From Bremia lactucae (taxonomy: Eukaryota > Oomycota > Peronosporomycetes > Peronosporales > Peronosporaceae): 64,000 nt of DNA. The position numbers and the translations under genes were made by a program. The stretch is from contig NC_090611.1 in assembly GCF_004359215.1 (NCBI RefSeq), positions 1,511,378 to 1,575,377 of the forward strand, written 5' to 3'. Below the pieces are notes generated by a model. That model did no database searches. It worked only from the letters and a program-made list of their open reading frames with translations, and had not been told where the DNA came from. The first letter of the stretch is position 1. Each line of letters begins with the position of its first letter. This document shows positions 10,570-21,933 of the stretch, one piece after another.

Positions 10570-12144
10570 TCACGAGATCACACGCGGCATGTACTCACGT
10601 AAATTCCCATCGCGACACGCACTATATACACGACCACTTTGGTCGCCAGTGGCGACTCCGCGAACAGCGTCATAATGCGGGCCGGTCAAATCTGTCGATA
10701 CGTAAGGCTTTATACTAAGATTGCTCCACTTGCAGCATGCTCCGTCACCGTGGGCAGTCCAAATACTTCCAACGGAGGTTGAATCATGTCCCGATTGCGT
10801 CGAGTATTTTATACTGTGGATGGTTGCCGAACTTCGCGATAAAGTTTGCAAAGGAGCGCTACATCACAACGTAATCGTGGTTAGTGGAGGAAGATGACAG
10901 GCTTTCTGATACAATTGTCATCTAACCCGGGGTGTCGTAAATCCCAGATAGTCAGTAAGCCATCCTCGCTTCCAGTAAAAAGCATTGGCTGTGACACAGG
11001 TGCAGATGTAGTAGCGCATGACACTATCGAGCCCGCAAGGCCCTCGAGGTTCAATATCTATGATAAGACACACGCTAGTAAATACCCAATCGTTCATCTT
11101 TCTATCCAAGCCTACCGCTCCTCGCGCACGGACATCTACTCCCAGCGTCTCTCCGTTATCAAGTCCTGCAAAAAATACTTTTCCATCCGTCTCAACTTCA
11201 TTCTCGCTTGTATTTATCTGCGTTTTGTCTTCCACTAGCAACTGGGTATTGTCTTCCATTATCGAAAGGCAGTGAACCGGACTCTGATCATCATTCGCCC
11301 ACCTGGCAACGACATTCTGCGTTCCGCAGTTCCACAACTGTATCAGTCCATCGGTTCCGCATGCTATAGATCATTAAACATAAAAGCCTCTGGTGTCAGC
11401 ATTACGCCTTAGAATAATACTTTAGCCGAATAAGTTCTTACACAGCACGTTTCGGCCTCGGCCAATAACCACAACGTCCTGCACTCCTCCTTGATGCCCC
11501 TTCAGAACTGCAGCACAATGTCCACTGATGCTCCATATCCGAAGCGTAAAGTCCAGTGAGCCAGTAAGTACCACCTGTGAGCTCGGAAAGAAGCGAGTGC
11601 ACGTGACATCCGCCACATGACCTTTTAATGGTAACATTTGCGTTCTATTCTGATAATCCCAGAGCATGCAAAACCCATCCGCCCCTCCAACTATTACGTA
11701 TCTCTCATTCTTAGACAAGTCTAATGTGTACAATTGGATTGCTGGAATTCCAACGGGTCCTATGTCTGTAGACATCGGCATGTTCACCGTCTCGTTGGGG
11801 GCCTGAAAGACTGTACGTAGCTTCTTGCTTGAGGTATTCGTCTGACAGTTCACTTCAACATCGACCCAAAAGCTTTCTCGGCCTACAATTTGTGGTAAAT
11901 GCGATTCAGGACGGGCGGCAGAAGCAGCAGAGAGGGGCAGATCGTAGTGAGAGCTTGGAGTGCACTGCGCCTCGGCAACTAAACGTTTGTTCTGAGCGTC
12001 CTCGTGGACGCTGGACGCCACAATTCGTACATCTCGTTTATAAACATCTAACCAGCAGGATTGGTCAGAATCAGACCAGTTAGACTGAATGTGCATGTAC
12101 ATCTGAGCGTCGGGTGACGACGTTATTGAGGTGACCTCTTTCAT
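10570..12144 (-). CDS. PAAF1: PAAF1-like proteasomal ATPase-associated WD40 protein
   Basis: A WD40-repeat protein of 433 residues in four exons: 12144-11442, 11363-11116, 10988-10927 and 10858-10570. The introns (78, 127 and 68 nt) all run GT-AG. The third has the branch-like CACTAAC. Splicing restores the WD repeats: RGRNVLSCGTDGLIQLWNC across intron 1, MLFTGSEDGLLTIWDLRHPG after intron 2. LKGHQGGVQDVVVIGRGRNV matches the FKGHKGGILDTAIVDRGRNV segment of human PAAF1, and the C-terminus (SACRDGNLREY) matches that family's end. PAAF1 binds 19S proteasome ATPases and restrains 26S assembly; that role is inferred from homology. The start is the ATG at 12144. I see no disruptions. Confidence 0.85.
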
Positions 12145-12687
12145 TGTGAAGCAGAAGTAGCTCTACAAAATTAATACGGCTTAAGTTTTATGTTTACAAT
12201 TTGAGGAAAACCAATTGGTTCTTGAATATAAAAGTGGCAGCCATTGCACAATTTGCGTGCTCACGCGGCATCACCATTTAAAAGGCGATAAACGAGACCG
12301 ACATCTGCAGCCATGATGACACGACGCATGGCACGTCGCTTGAGCTGCCTTTCCAGGTTTGTTTCAGTTCAGACGCACAGGCTTCTGAAATATTATCAAT
12401 CCTTGTGAAGCTTTTGGCAAATTAATTTAATCAGATTAAAGCAACAAAAGTCCTTATCTTTTTAGGCTTGTTCGAAAAAATGAGCTAGTTATAGCGCTAG
12501 TGTAATTTTAGAGATGTAGCTATTGCAGCCTTTCTTAACATCGACTTCTGCGCTTGAAATTTTTGCTTTTCTTATCCGCCTCCTTTCACTACGTCCAAAG
12601 TCATCTCTATTTGCTTTGCACACGAAGTGCTTGCAGTGTATTTGTATACACTGACTTAATGGAAAACAAATACAAAAGTACGTCAAT
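12145..12687. other. Intergenic region between PAAF1-like gene and NMT
   Basis: It lies upstream of the PAAF1-like gene and downstream of the minus-strand NMT stop. It should hold the PAAF1 promoter and NMT 3' UTR. A 31-codon plus-strand frame at 12314 (MMTRRMARRLSCLSRF) looks like a mitochondrial presequence, but I could not find a following exon. Confidence 0.4.
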
Positions 12688-14004
12688 TTAGCACAATACG
12701 ATGCCAATTTTGTTGCCTTCCATTCGCGGGCAGCGCCAATTGTACAGATAGTACATAAGATCACCGTCTCCGGGACTAAAATTGAGTTCTTTGAAAAACT
12801 GAATGTTGTCCATGAGAGTTAGAGCATTAAAAACGTCAAAGTTTTCCTGTTTAGCCATCACGAGCGTATCGTGCATCAGTTCTGTCAGTGGCACCGATGT
12901 AGCCACGTTATAAAACGAATATGCAGCATTGAGCTTGTCGTGCTGGTCGTGGCCAATGATAGTCGAAGGAAGATGATAAAAGCTCGTAAAGTCAGTAATG
13001 TTGTGAGTGTCAGGATTCTCCACCACGTACGAATTAATCACGCCTTTGCGAGGCAGCATCCAGTGAGCCACATCATTCTGGTCAAAATTCTGAATAAGTT
13101 CAAATTTAGCAAGGTATGTCTTGAGTAGCGCCGTAACCTCGGCTACATCCTTCTTTTGCATAATTCGGAAGCCTGACACCGATGGTGTTTCCGGCAGTCG
13201 ATACATTTTGATAGTGCGCGTCATGGTCATTCGAGGTGGCAGTCTAGAGAAACCAATACTAATGAGCTTTTTAGGGTTCAAAGAGCGGTGATAGTAGCGG
13301 CACTGAGCCAAAGGCATCGGCAGCACCACTCCCGCCGTATAGACGGCTTGCCAAATGTTACGGAGGTTAACACGGCGCGTAATTTCCTTAATGAGTACAG
13401 GGGCAAGTCGCTTGGTCCGTAACTTCTTGTGGACACATAGAAAATTGATTTCAGCCATAGTTGTTGCCTGTTGATACACGCGTACTTTTACAGGAATACC
13501 AGTGATAAAAGCCATAAGTTTGCCGGTCTTTTGGTTGCGGACTCCCACGTGCCAGTCCTTATGATAATCAGGAGGAGTAAGCGCCCACATAAGAAAATCA
13601 ATAGAGTAGTCGAAGCGGAACATATTGTCATCGTCCTCGACATAATTTTCCGTAAGCAGATAATAGACCTCCAAGACCTCGTCGGGCTTGGTCAGATCGA
13701 CCTCGCACCACGTAAATCCTGGTGGCATCACAAATGGCTCCTGGCGAACATCACTTACATTTTTTGATGGGTCAATAGCTCCATGTTCCCGCGGGAATTC
13801 GTCCAAGGCAGGGACAGGCTGGGTCTTCCAAAACTTGAATTCCTTTTGTGCCGCAGCAACGCTACGATCGGGCGGCGTATTTTGTGAAGTTGCCAAATTC
13901 AGCTGCTTAATCACCTCGAGAAATTCTTCTTGTTCCTCGACAGTCACTAGCTCGACCCCAAAATCACCTGGCTTTGAGCTCGTGGGTGGGGGAGAGCTTT
14001 TCAT
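12688..14004 (-). CDS. NMT: Glycylpeptide N-tetradecanoyltransferase (N-myristoyltransferase)
   Basis: This cytosolic enzyme transfers myristate from myristoyl-CoA to N-terminal glycines. The 438-residue single-exon frame starts at the ATG at 14004; upstream in-frame codons lack another ATG. A variable 50-residue N-terminus precedes the catalytic domain. FKFWKTQPVP is at residues 57-66. The signature EINFLCVHKKLRTKRLAP, which includes the acyl-CoA binding site, is at 185-202. GVVLPMPLAQCRYYHRSLN is at 225-243, and PGDGDLMYYLYNWRCP at 411-426. It ends NKIGIVLC; the conserved C-terminal carboxylate acts as base in this family. Length and motif order are normal, with no breaks. Just upstream, the truncated gypsy element A1 begins at 14213, so the promoter is confined to about 210 nt or uses the element. 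Confidence 0.97.
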   Translation of the reverse strand: MKSSPPPTSSKPGDFGVELVTVEEQEEFLEVIKQLNLATSQNTPPDRSVAAAQKEFKFWKTQPVPALDEFPREHGAIDPSKNVSDVRQEPFVMPPGFTWCEVDLTKPDEVLEVYYLLTENYVEDDDNMFRFDYSIDFLMWALTPPDYHKDWHVGVRNQKTGKLMAFITGIPVKVRVYQQATTMAEINFLCVHKKLRTKRLAPVLIKEITRRVNLRNIWQAVYTAGVVLPMPLAQCRYYHRSLNPKKLISIGFSRLPPRMTMTRTIKMYRLPETPSVSGFRIMQKKDVAEVTALLKTYLAKFELIQNFDQNDVAHWMLPRKGVINSYVVENPDTHNITDFTSFYHLPSTIIGHDQHDKLNAAYSFYNVATSVPLTELMHDTLVMAKQENFDVFNALTLMDNIQFFKELNFSPGDGDLMYYLYNWRCPRMEGNKIGIVLC

Positions 14005-14212
14005 GTAGTCTGAATCGGATCTTTTTTTCAAGAAGCCGATACTTTTTAGTTGGACAAAATGGAATTGATTAAGGATTTGACTTTCTACATTTTATACACG
14101 CCCGTCACTTTCTCTATATTTCGTGTGTTAATGTGTTGCCTGCACAAGGCGATTCTCTGGGTTTTGAACTTTCAGTAGTACAGTTATTTTTCTTATAAGT
14201 TCGATTTGTTCT

Positions 14213-16169
14213 TCAAAACAAAAATACACATATTTCATTCAGCAAATGAGTCTGGAGCATACAACAGGATGAGTTTATGGTCTCCTCTTCTACCACCGTA
14301 AAGGGCCCAATGAAACGCGGCAACAACTTCGTAGTACCTCCAGGTTGTTCAGAAATTGCACTTTTAGGTAGGGCAGCAGTACTGAAAAGTACTTTTTCTC
14401 CAACTCTTAAGCGTTCATTATTTTTGGCGATTATTTCGGTCCGCATATTCGTTTTGCTTGTCCTGTGCGCTTGCCATCGCGTCCCGGACTTTTCGTTTGA
14501 TGGCTTATCGCTCATCTACAAAGCGTTGAGCCTCGCTCACGCTTTTAGCATCAAACTCGCCTATGACTGCCTCCTTGCCTGTGATCGATGTTTTACATGG
14601 TGCTAAACGCACCATTTTTCTCAGTCTGTCTACAAAGACGACGAGCCCCGTCCGACCCTTATGATCTGGCGGCATGCCAAACATGAATACCAGACTTACT
14701 GACTTCCAACAGTTGGTTGGAATCGGTAGCGGCTTCGGTGGCGCACTGCTGGACGGTGCAGGCTTAATGCGCTGACACTGTTCGCAAGATCGAATATAGT
14801 TGGCCACCCATCTATATAGGTGTGGCCACCAAAATTCCTCTGACACTCGTAAAAATGTTTTTTCACGGCCCAGATGCCCACTTTATGGCGCATCATGGAG
14901 CTCGCGAAGGATCATCAGCTTGAGATCTGTGTCATAGGCACATATATTCTCAAGGGATCACAAGGTAACAGCTGATGCCATGACAGACCATCGCTGCTAA
15001 AGCGATTTTGCTTAGCTTTCAGGTGCGATGGAAAGGTTTCTTTTCGCTTACGAAAGTGATCCAATAGCAGGCGACAATGGTCGTCCTGACTGTAGCTCTC
15101 TTTTATTTCGGAGGTTAATAAGCTCGTCAAGTGGTATGCCTTCATGGCTGCCAACGTTGACGGCTGGAATTGTGCTGTAGCACTAGACACACTTTCCTGG
15201 TGTCTTACCTCGAAGTCTGGTCTGCGCGATAAAGCGTCAGCCAAGACATTCGACTTACCCGGCTTATATTCAACTTTGAAATTAAATTCAGAGAAGAATG
15301 CATCTTGCCATTCTAGGCGAGAAATGCGGTGAGTTTATTGCGGTCCGCAGTGACGAGTGATCCGTATAAACCACAAATGGCTCGGTGCCCAATAGGTGCA
15401 CACGAAACTTGACAAGAGCATACTTTATTGAAAGTAGCTCTTTGCCACGCACGGGGTAATTCAGTACCGCGGCTTTTAAAAGCCGGGACTGATAAGAGAT
15501 GACGCGGTCAACGCCGTCGTCATCCTTCTGCATGATCGCGCTGCCGATTGCAAAATTACTTGCATCGCAGACGACGCTAAAGGGCTTATCCGCGTCTGGC
15601 AATGCCAAGACCGGTGCCTCAACAAGAGATTGCTTCACTGATATGAACGCATCATCTTGTTCTTTCAATTAAACCCATTTTGCGTTCTTTTAAGGAAGTC
15701 AGATAATGGTTTAGCTGGTATATCGGGGACCCCTATGACGCACTTTGGCAAGTTGACGTACAACTGGGCGTCCTCCAGAGTCTGCAACACAGCGTCTATA
15801 TGACGCTTGTGCGACTTTATCGCGCTCAGCCCGTCCTCGGCCCTACTATGCACGAATACATCGTCAAAGTAATGGGGCGCGTAGGAACGGTGCTGACGCA
15901 TCACGTGTGCCAACACTCGGTTAAATGCCGCTAGTTTGTTTTTCAATATTGGAGCATCACAAGCCACTCCCATAGCATACCGCTTGATGTGCTTACAGCC
16001 GTTTTGACTACATCGAACTCTCTCATGAGTACCTGATAAAAGCCATCCTTTGAATCCAATGCGAAAAAGATAGTTGACTTTCCCATGGTGTTGGAGTCCA
16101 ACAAAGCATATTTCCGCGGGATTGGCTTTTGCTTCGGTATGGTCGCCGTGTTCACTTATTGTAAGCGTG
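14213..16169 (-). pseudogene. A1 pol remnant (RT, RNase H, partial integrase)
   Basis: RT from 16155: PIPRKYALLDS, FFALDSKDGFYQVLMREFD (first catalytic Asp), then in the next frame YFDDVFVHSRAE (YxDD box) at about 15850. RNase H at 15288-15668 keeps PFSVVCDASNFAIGSAIMQ and VVYTDHSSLRTA. The linker at 14915-15244 starts MADALSRRPDFE. Integrase keeps the zinc-finger half CEQCQRIKP. The first catalytic Asp position reads SLVFMFG where SLDFMFG is found in A4, and a deletion joins APCKTSITGKEA directly to VIGEFDAKSVSEAQ, losing the catalytic core. LRVGEKVLFSTAALPKSA and LLPRFIGPFTVV mark the C-terminal SH3-like fold. Not functional. Confidence 0.9.
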
Positions 16170-17071
16170 AACCGGCCGACGGCTTATACCAAGCTGTCGC
16201 CGAGGCACTGTTGTAGGATTGCTTCTCAACTCAGACAATTTCGATTGCCTCTTCCATCGTCGACGACTCTTTTCTAAAAAGGGCCTGTTACGATGGGCCA
16301 TGCCGTAGTCCATTCATAAACGTGGGCGCTTTCATGGCTCCAGAATCGGACCTACGGTAATGGACGCCGACAGCGAGCGCATCTCTTGCACATAATCTTG
16401 CAGAAATCGCTTTTCCTGTCTCGCTCCAAAGAAGCGCGCCTAAAGCAACACTTCGTTGTTTGATGGCTGGTATATGGCGCGAATGTTTGTCTTAAAAATC
16501 GCCCATTTAGGGAACGCCTTAACGTCCGCCATAAGCGCCTAGTAAGCCCATCCTGAGGCCTTACCGCGCAGGTGCGACATGGTGTAAGACACTTTCCGGC
16601 TGTCGTCCTCAATGAGCTGCGCGACACCGCATTGCTCTACGGCTAACAGTCAGTGGACAATCGTGTGCACTGCGGTTCCATGAACTTGGGCTGGTCCATC
16701 AGAATGGGCTTCGGCTGATGCAGCTGGGGAGAGATTATCTCAACAGTTCTGTTGAAAGCCTCTCTCCGAGCCTGCTCATGCCTCAGCTCATCCTGAGTCT
16801 GAGTGACGGACTCCGCCGCAGCATGGCTCTGTGCCTAGCTTGCGGCTCTCCGCTGTCCAAGCACGAATACCTCAAACTGCTCCAACTGAGCAACATATTG
16901 CCAAAGAGGACTACCCAAAAGCCTGGCCAGGGTTTGTTCACCAAGCCTCTGCGCCAAGTGCCCTGCCACCTCCTGATGATTTTCGGAGAGGTGAGGGAAA
17001 TGAGCCCAATCGATGTTGAGGCTTTTCCTCACGCAGACACGCAGAGGTGCGGGTCGTGGGAAGAATTTCAA
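16170..17071 (-). pseudogene. A1 gag remnant
   Basis: N-terminal frame (no ATG; reads from TTG at 17071) with DWAHFPHLSENHQEVAGHL, a stop after 78 codons, then a Gln/Glu/Ala-rich stretch in another frame (VTQTQDELRHEQARREAFN). The capsid end reads TMEEAIEIV...YNSASATAWYKPSA and resembles A4 at about 60060-60150. It is fused by deletion straight to RT (VHAYNK then TATIPKQKPIPRK), so the zinc knuckle and protease are missing. Confidence 0.75.
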
Positions 17072-17080
17072 GTGCTACCA
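17069..17080 (-). promoter_or_regulatory. A1 primer binding site
   Basis: TGGTAGCACTTG on the minus strand, two bases (CT) after the LTR end. TGGTAGCA is complementary to the 3' end of many initiator tRNA-Met molecules. Confidence 0.6.
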
Positions 17081-17082
17081 AG

Positions 17083-17592
17083 TGTAGGCGGGCACGTCGT
17101 AATGCGGCCACATTCTACTTAGACACACACCTTAGTACAGCGAGGAAGCGATTTGTACAGGTTCTCTTACGTGCAGTGGGTTAGTTGTGGTGGGTGCGTT
17201 AGCGACCTCACCCAACGCACTAAGTACTTTAGTTAAGTGTCGTCACGGGAGCGGTAAGCCGGCTCCTCGTGCGCACTTACTAAGTAGGAAGTAGTTTTCA
17301 GACTGATTTATATTTAATCGCATTAATATAAATACCTATTTTTACCAATCATAAATGCCATCTCTGTAGATATCACTAATATGTATTGCGTGCGTATCTT
17401 TCTAGATACCTCGCGTAACGGATGACGCGAATGCACCTATCTGCATCATATACACAAGGGTTGGTCTCAAATGTAAACCAGACCCGAGTGGTGGTTCTAA
17501 TTACTTTATTCAAGTAATTGTCCATTCCCTTCAGTACACCAAGTTTACTTCACGGGGACTGTGTAACATTAGGGCAACTTTTGCCCGTTACA
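17083..17592 (-). repeat. LTR-A copy 3, 5' LTR of A1
   Basis: 510 nt reading TGTAACGGGC to GCCCGCCTACA on the minus strand. It is followed by the primer site and gag of A1, which identifies it as the 5' LTR. It lacks the short GTCATCCCTCCTAATGTG stretch that other copies have near 7736. Confidence 0.9.
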
Positions 17593-18866
17593 AGTGCTGG
17601 CACGTGTGTGCATGCGCTTTAGCGCCTGGCACTAACTCTTGCAAGAATGCAGGCGAGCGGTTACTACTGCCTTATCTTAAACGTGTGCAAGCTTAACACA
17701 CACCTTGGAACATAGAAGCGGTTGGTGCGCTTCCTTTCGCGTATCTTAAGAAAAATGATCGACTTCCATTGATACAAAGAATTGGGACGGTTCACGTCAT
17801 GAAATGACGTCAGTTCCTTCATTTGAAGAAGGTAAAGGAAACTTTTCAGGAATTCCTGTTTGATTTACACCCAAACGCCCCATTACAATCTCTGCGAGAG
17901 TCAATAATGCGACACAAGAAGAAGTAAAATATTAAAAAGTCTCTGACTTGCTTATTACGCGTTAAGAGTAATACATATATTCATGGAAGTCAGGATTACG
18001 TACTAGCGATTGGTGAGCACAAGATTACATTGTGTTGCATGCTCCCTCATTGCTAGTGCTGTGAGTCCCGTCATTCATGCGGGCATCGTTAAAATGTAAG
18101 AGTGGCGACTAATCTGTTGAGGCGTACCGTGCCAAATTTACCACATAAATGATATCTGAAGGTTTAGTTATATTAACAACCTCAGGCAATGTGATGATAT
18201 TTGTAGCAAAAAGCATAAAAATCATAAACTCGTTACAGAGCTTTCATAGGATGGGAAAACTAGTGGTGGTCGCCGTTCAGTAACATCTTGGGGTAAAATT
18301 ACTAAAGGTAAACCTACACGAAAAAAGAAGAAATCATTGATTCAATAAATTATGTCTAGAAGTAAATATAAAGGTGAATGAATTTTCTGTAAGTTAATTT
18401 ATGAAGAAAAAAAAAGTGGATAATAATAACTAATAAAAACTTAACAATATTGCCGGAATATAATCAACGTACTGCTAATGTTTACAACGGTAAAATTTGC
18501 TTTAATTTAAAAATAAATGATAATTTGGTTGGTTTTAAATTTTAGTCACTCCCCCGACGATGATTTGCAGGTAGACTATTTGAGTCACACTCCATCGGAG
18601 AAAGAGGCAGAAGAGATACGCCTTGGCGCAATCGATAAATGAACTGTCACACATTTATAAGAATATACTGGTTAAGCTTAAATTCCAATCAATAGGAACG
18701 CACAACGTATGTATTGTCGTGCTACAAGTGCCCATTTTCTTATATTATTTCAGCGTAAGGTTTGACGAGTTTAAATTTTTGATCAATCAGTTTGAGTTAG
18801 AAAAGCGAAGCGAGTATTTTTTCTAGCAAACTCATCATATCGAGACGCTTTCCACCATAGCGCGTT
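17593..18866. other. AT-rich intergenic region upstream of the COA5-like gene
   Basis: Long AT-rich sequence. A plus frame at 18623-18826 has no recognisable features. The region should contain the COA5-like promoter; a TCACTCCC near 18545 resembles an oomycete initiator (YCAYTYY) but lies over 300 nt upstream of the ATG, so I do not call it. Confidence 0.4.
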
Positions 18867-19165
18867 ATGGGCAAGGCATGTCGCGATATGGCAGAGGCGC
18901 TGCGAGATTGCATGATACAGCAAGAGTGTATGTCAGACGGGACTAAGACGCTAAAGCAGTGTCTTCATGATCGTAGATACTCTCACGAGTGCAAGGTTGA
19001 GGCGCAGGTCGCAATCGAGGCATGATTAAGCGACTAATGTAAATGTTCTGCTCATAGGAGTATCGTGTGGCTTACTTTGAATGCAAACGCGGCCAATTGG
19101 ATATGCGCCAGAGAATCCGTGGTCCAAAAGGAGGAATGTCCAAAGCTGCAGAAAAAGCTGACTAG
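18867..19165 (+). CDS. COA5: COA5/PET191-like cytochrome c oxidase assembly factor
   Basis: An 82-residue protein in two exons, 18867-19007 and 19058-19165, split by a 50-nt intron (GTCGCA...CATAG, branch-like GACTAAT). Exon 1 gives MGKACRDMAEALRDCMIQQE and then the second and third cysteine groups. Exon 2 gives EYRVAYFECKRGQLDMRQR and IRGPKGGMSK. Cysteines lie at 5, 15, 21, 32, 42 and 56; C5-x9-C15 and the terminal Y-F-E-C-K-R-G-x-x-D-M-R are hallmarks of the PET191/COA5 family. That family acts in the mitochondrial intermembrane space during complex IV assembly and is imported by the Mia40 disulfide relay. Without splicing, the first frame ends at VAIEA, so the gene is easy to miss. The match is strong across the whole length and no damage is seen. 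Confidence 0.9.
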
Positions 19166-19787
19166 GTGGATGATAATGGTAAATCGAGATGAGGAGCTTG
19201 TGGAGGCTATTAATTGCTTAGTGTGGCTCAAAATTATTAGATCTCGTAGCAACCAAATTATACCAAATCAAGCGCGCTGCCATGACAATAACAATTTGCA
19301 AGCATAACGCCCGAGCGATAAAATTATCGAGCTATCCACGACGTCACCACTTAATTCAATCAACGCGATGAGCACAAAGTGCTTGAATTTACGGTATTAA
19401 GGACTGGTAAGACCAATTTTCCAATCTAATTGCAATCTACACTTTGGAATCGCTCAGAATAATACCTTCATTAATTGCTATCAGATAACTTTCACACAAA
19501 TCTGATCGAGTGTATCTCGAAGATGGCATATTCACACATAACTCGCCGTATATATCGCCTCTATAATAGCCTACCACGTGAGCAATACTTAAATTTTTGA
19601 AGAGCATCTTTGGTTATCTCACTCGCTGCAACAAACAGTGTGTCTTCACTGCAACATTGCAGATGGCTATACATAAGCTTATATTTCCTCTTTCTCATGC
19701 GAGCCTTTAAAAATGACGAATACAGCGCTATTTCTCTGGCAAACTCATTGCACACGACAGTGTCCTCGCATCATCTACTCTGCCAAT
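19166..19787. other. Intergenic region between COA5-like gene and glycyl-tRNA synthetase
   Basis: It presumably contains the COA5-like 3' UTR and the synthetase promoter. Minus-strand frames at 19561-19934 (ending SRGRLL) are unrecognised and overlap the synthetase 5' end; I regard them as shadows. Confidence 0.4.
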
Positions 19788-19887
19788 AATGGCAGTGACT
19801 TCTTTAGAAATTAACATCTGTACCCATTGTTTCAACAGGTCGCTTGAAGGTATTGCAAAGTATGCGTCAGCCATTAACAAAATATCG

Positions 19888-21388
19888 ATGCTAGCTCGCT
19901 GCATCCGCGGCGTTGCCACCAAGCCGACCACCAATTTACAAGAGCGTGTCGTGGCACTCTGTCGCCATCGTGGCTTTGTATTTCCGGGTTCAGAGCTCTA
20001 TGGCGGACTTGCCAATAGTTTTGACTATGGACCTCTCGGTATAGCTCTCTCGCAATACACCATCATCTGTAACTAATGCATGCCACTACTGCACTCTAGG
20101 CGTCCTAATGAAGAAAAATGTAATTGATCGCTGGTGGTTTGAATTTGTACAAAAACGCCCGGACTGTGTTGGACTCGATAGCGCCGTACTATTAAACTCG
20201 GCGGTCTGGAAAGCTTCAGGCCACGTCGACAACTTCACGGATCCCATGACCGTCTGTTCGAATTGCAACACGCGTGTGCGCGTTGATCAATTACTCGAGT
20301 CAAAGCTAAATTCTGATGACAACACAGACGCTTTGGCATTGCCATCGCTGGCGCAATTAGACGAGCTTTTAAAAACGCACGATGTCGCGTGCCCCAAGTG
20401 TAACAAAACGCAAAGCTTCCTGCCAGCAAAACACTTTAATTTGCTATTCCGGACGAATATGGGCGCGACTGATGAAACATGCGAATGGATCTACCTCCGA
20501 CCCGAGACGGCACAAGGTGCATACATTAATTTTAGTATCGTTCAGAGCACCATGAGAAAGAAGCTGCCGTTTGGTATCGGTCAAGTGGGCAAAAGCTTTC
20601 GAAATGAGATCTCACCTGGTCACTTTTTATTTCGCACGCGGGAGTTTGAACAGCTGGAATTACAATACTTCACGCATCCACGTGAATCGGATGACTGGTA
20701 TCAATACTGGATCAACCAGTGCTATAAGTTTTTAATTACGTATGGTATTCGTCCTGACAGCTTGCGCAAGCACGAGCACTCACCTGAAGAACTGGCACAT
20801 TATGCTCGAGCCACTACAGACATTCAATTCAAGTATCCGTTTGGCTGGAGTGAATTGTGGGGCATTGCGAATCGAACGAGCTATGATTTGAAAAAGCACA
20901 TGGACGCAAGTGGAAAGAGTTTGAAATATCACGATGCCGTGGCGAAAGAAGACTTTTTACCGCATGTGATTGAACCTGCTCTTGGTGCAGGGCGTGTCAT
21001 TCTTTCCATGCTCTTAGAAGCCTACGATGAAGAAGAGGTAAATGGCCGACAGCGTACGGTTTTACGTCTACATCCTGAAATTTCTCCATATCGCTTTGCG
21101 GTCTTGCCGCTCGTGAAGAAAGAGCCATTACTAGCTATAGCTCAACAACTTTTTGAAAATTTGAGTGCAAGCGCTAGTACAGACTATGATTTGTCGGGAA
21201 GCATAGGTCGCCGGTATCGTCGTCAGGACGAAATTGGCACGCCAATGTGCTTCACTATTGATTTCGAGACATTAGAAGACAAGTGCGTGACAGTTCGGGA
21301 CCGAGATAGCATGGAGCAAAAGCGCGTGTCCATTGAGCATATTCTGCAAGGCACGGCGATTAAACAATCGACATTTTCTTGCTTTTAA
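19888..21388 (+). CDS. GARS: Glycyl-tRNA synthetase, dimeric bacterial/eukaryotic alpha2 type, probably mitochondrial
   Basis: This enzyme charges tRNA-Gly with glycine. Exons 19888-20038 and 20100-21388 (479 residues) are joined across a 61-nt intron (GTATAG...CTCTAG) that restores [20 protein letters not shown]. The family's class II core is complete: a zinc-ribbon-like CSNC...CPKC pair, [12 protein letters not shown], motif 2 [20 protein letters not shown], motif 3 [15 protein letters not shown], and the anticodon-domain end [20 protein letters not shown] choose the ATG at 19888 because [13 protein letters not shown] resembles a mitochondrial presequence. An in-frame ATG at 19789 would add 33 residues. 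It lacks the long N-terminal WHEP extension of animal GARS, so a compact organellar form is likely. It appears intact. Confidence 0.93.
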
Positions 21389-21933
21389 GAAATTGAAAGA
21401 GCAAGCTGTAATCTTTTTTATGACGTTGGCGATGCTTTCTATCGTCGAGTGTACAGTCATTTTTCGGTCTAATTTAGTATACAGGTTTACCTTAGAAACG
21501 TGCAAAATCGATAGGTGCGACTATTGCCACAGACATTTTAACAATTGCCACAGACAAAACACCTCTGATTGGCTAACCGGTGAAAACTATAATGATTGGT
21601 CGATAGGGTGCTATTGTTGGTTCTACGTAAGGTAGATTCTTCAGATTAATTTGAATCCATTACGCATACAGCGACTTTAAGATATTTGGAGCGATACAAT
21701 AGCTCTGAATGTTTAGATAGGCGAGGGTCTTCTATATGACCTTGTGATGTGAATCTTTATGTTAGTTCTCCATTATCGTGATACGAATGATAAAAATGCT
21801 GCTAGAAGCGCTTATTATGTAAAATCCGTTAAAGTGTGTGTATCAAGAGGAATAATTATTTTAAACGTCCGGTCATGTTAATGTGAGGATGCAAGTATAA
21901 TTGATTGCAACCAGGATGGTATCAAAATTAAAT
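21389..21933. other. Intergenic region downstream of glycyl-tRNA synthetase
   Basis: AT-rich. The synthetase 3' UTR and the left flank of element B1. Nothing else is recognised. Confidence 0.5.

Larger units (their letters stand above)
14213..17592 (-). mobile_element. Gypsy family A element A1, 3'-truncated
   Basis: A minus-strand Ty3/gypsy element with a 5' LTR (17083-17592), primer site, gag remnant and pol remnant. It stops inside the integrase C-terminus at about 14213. The region downstream of integrase and the 3' LTR are missing. Internal deletions remove the zinc knuckle, the protease and most of the integrase core. It sits directly upstream of the NMT gene in the same orientation. 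Confidence 0.9.

Noticed and set aside
12489..12764. Minus-strand frame overlapping the NMT stop
   Set aside because: Most of the overlap is in a different frame of NMT; the tail (RSERRRIRKAKISSAEVDVK) is not recognised and has no independent start.
13471..14008. Plus-strand frames opposite NMT
   Set aside because: NMT is a highly conserved intact protein; the opposite frames have no homologous features.
19561..19934. Minus-strand frames beside the glycyl-tRNA synthetase start
   Set aside because: No recognisable similarity, frames need a shift to join, and they overlap the synthetase exon.
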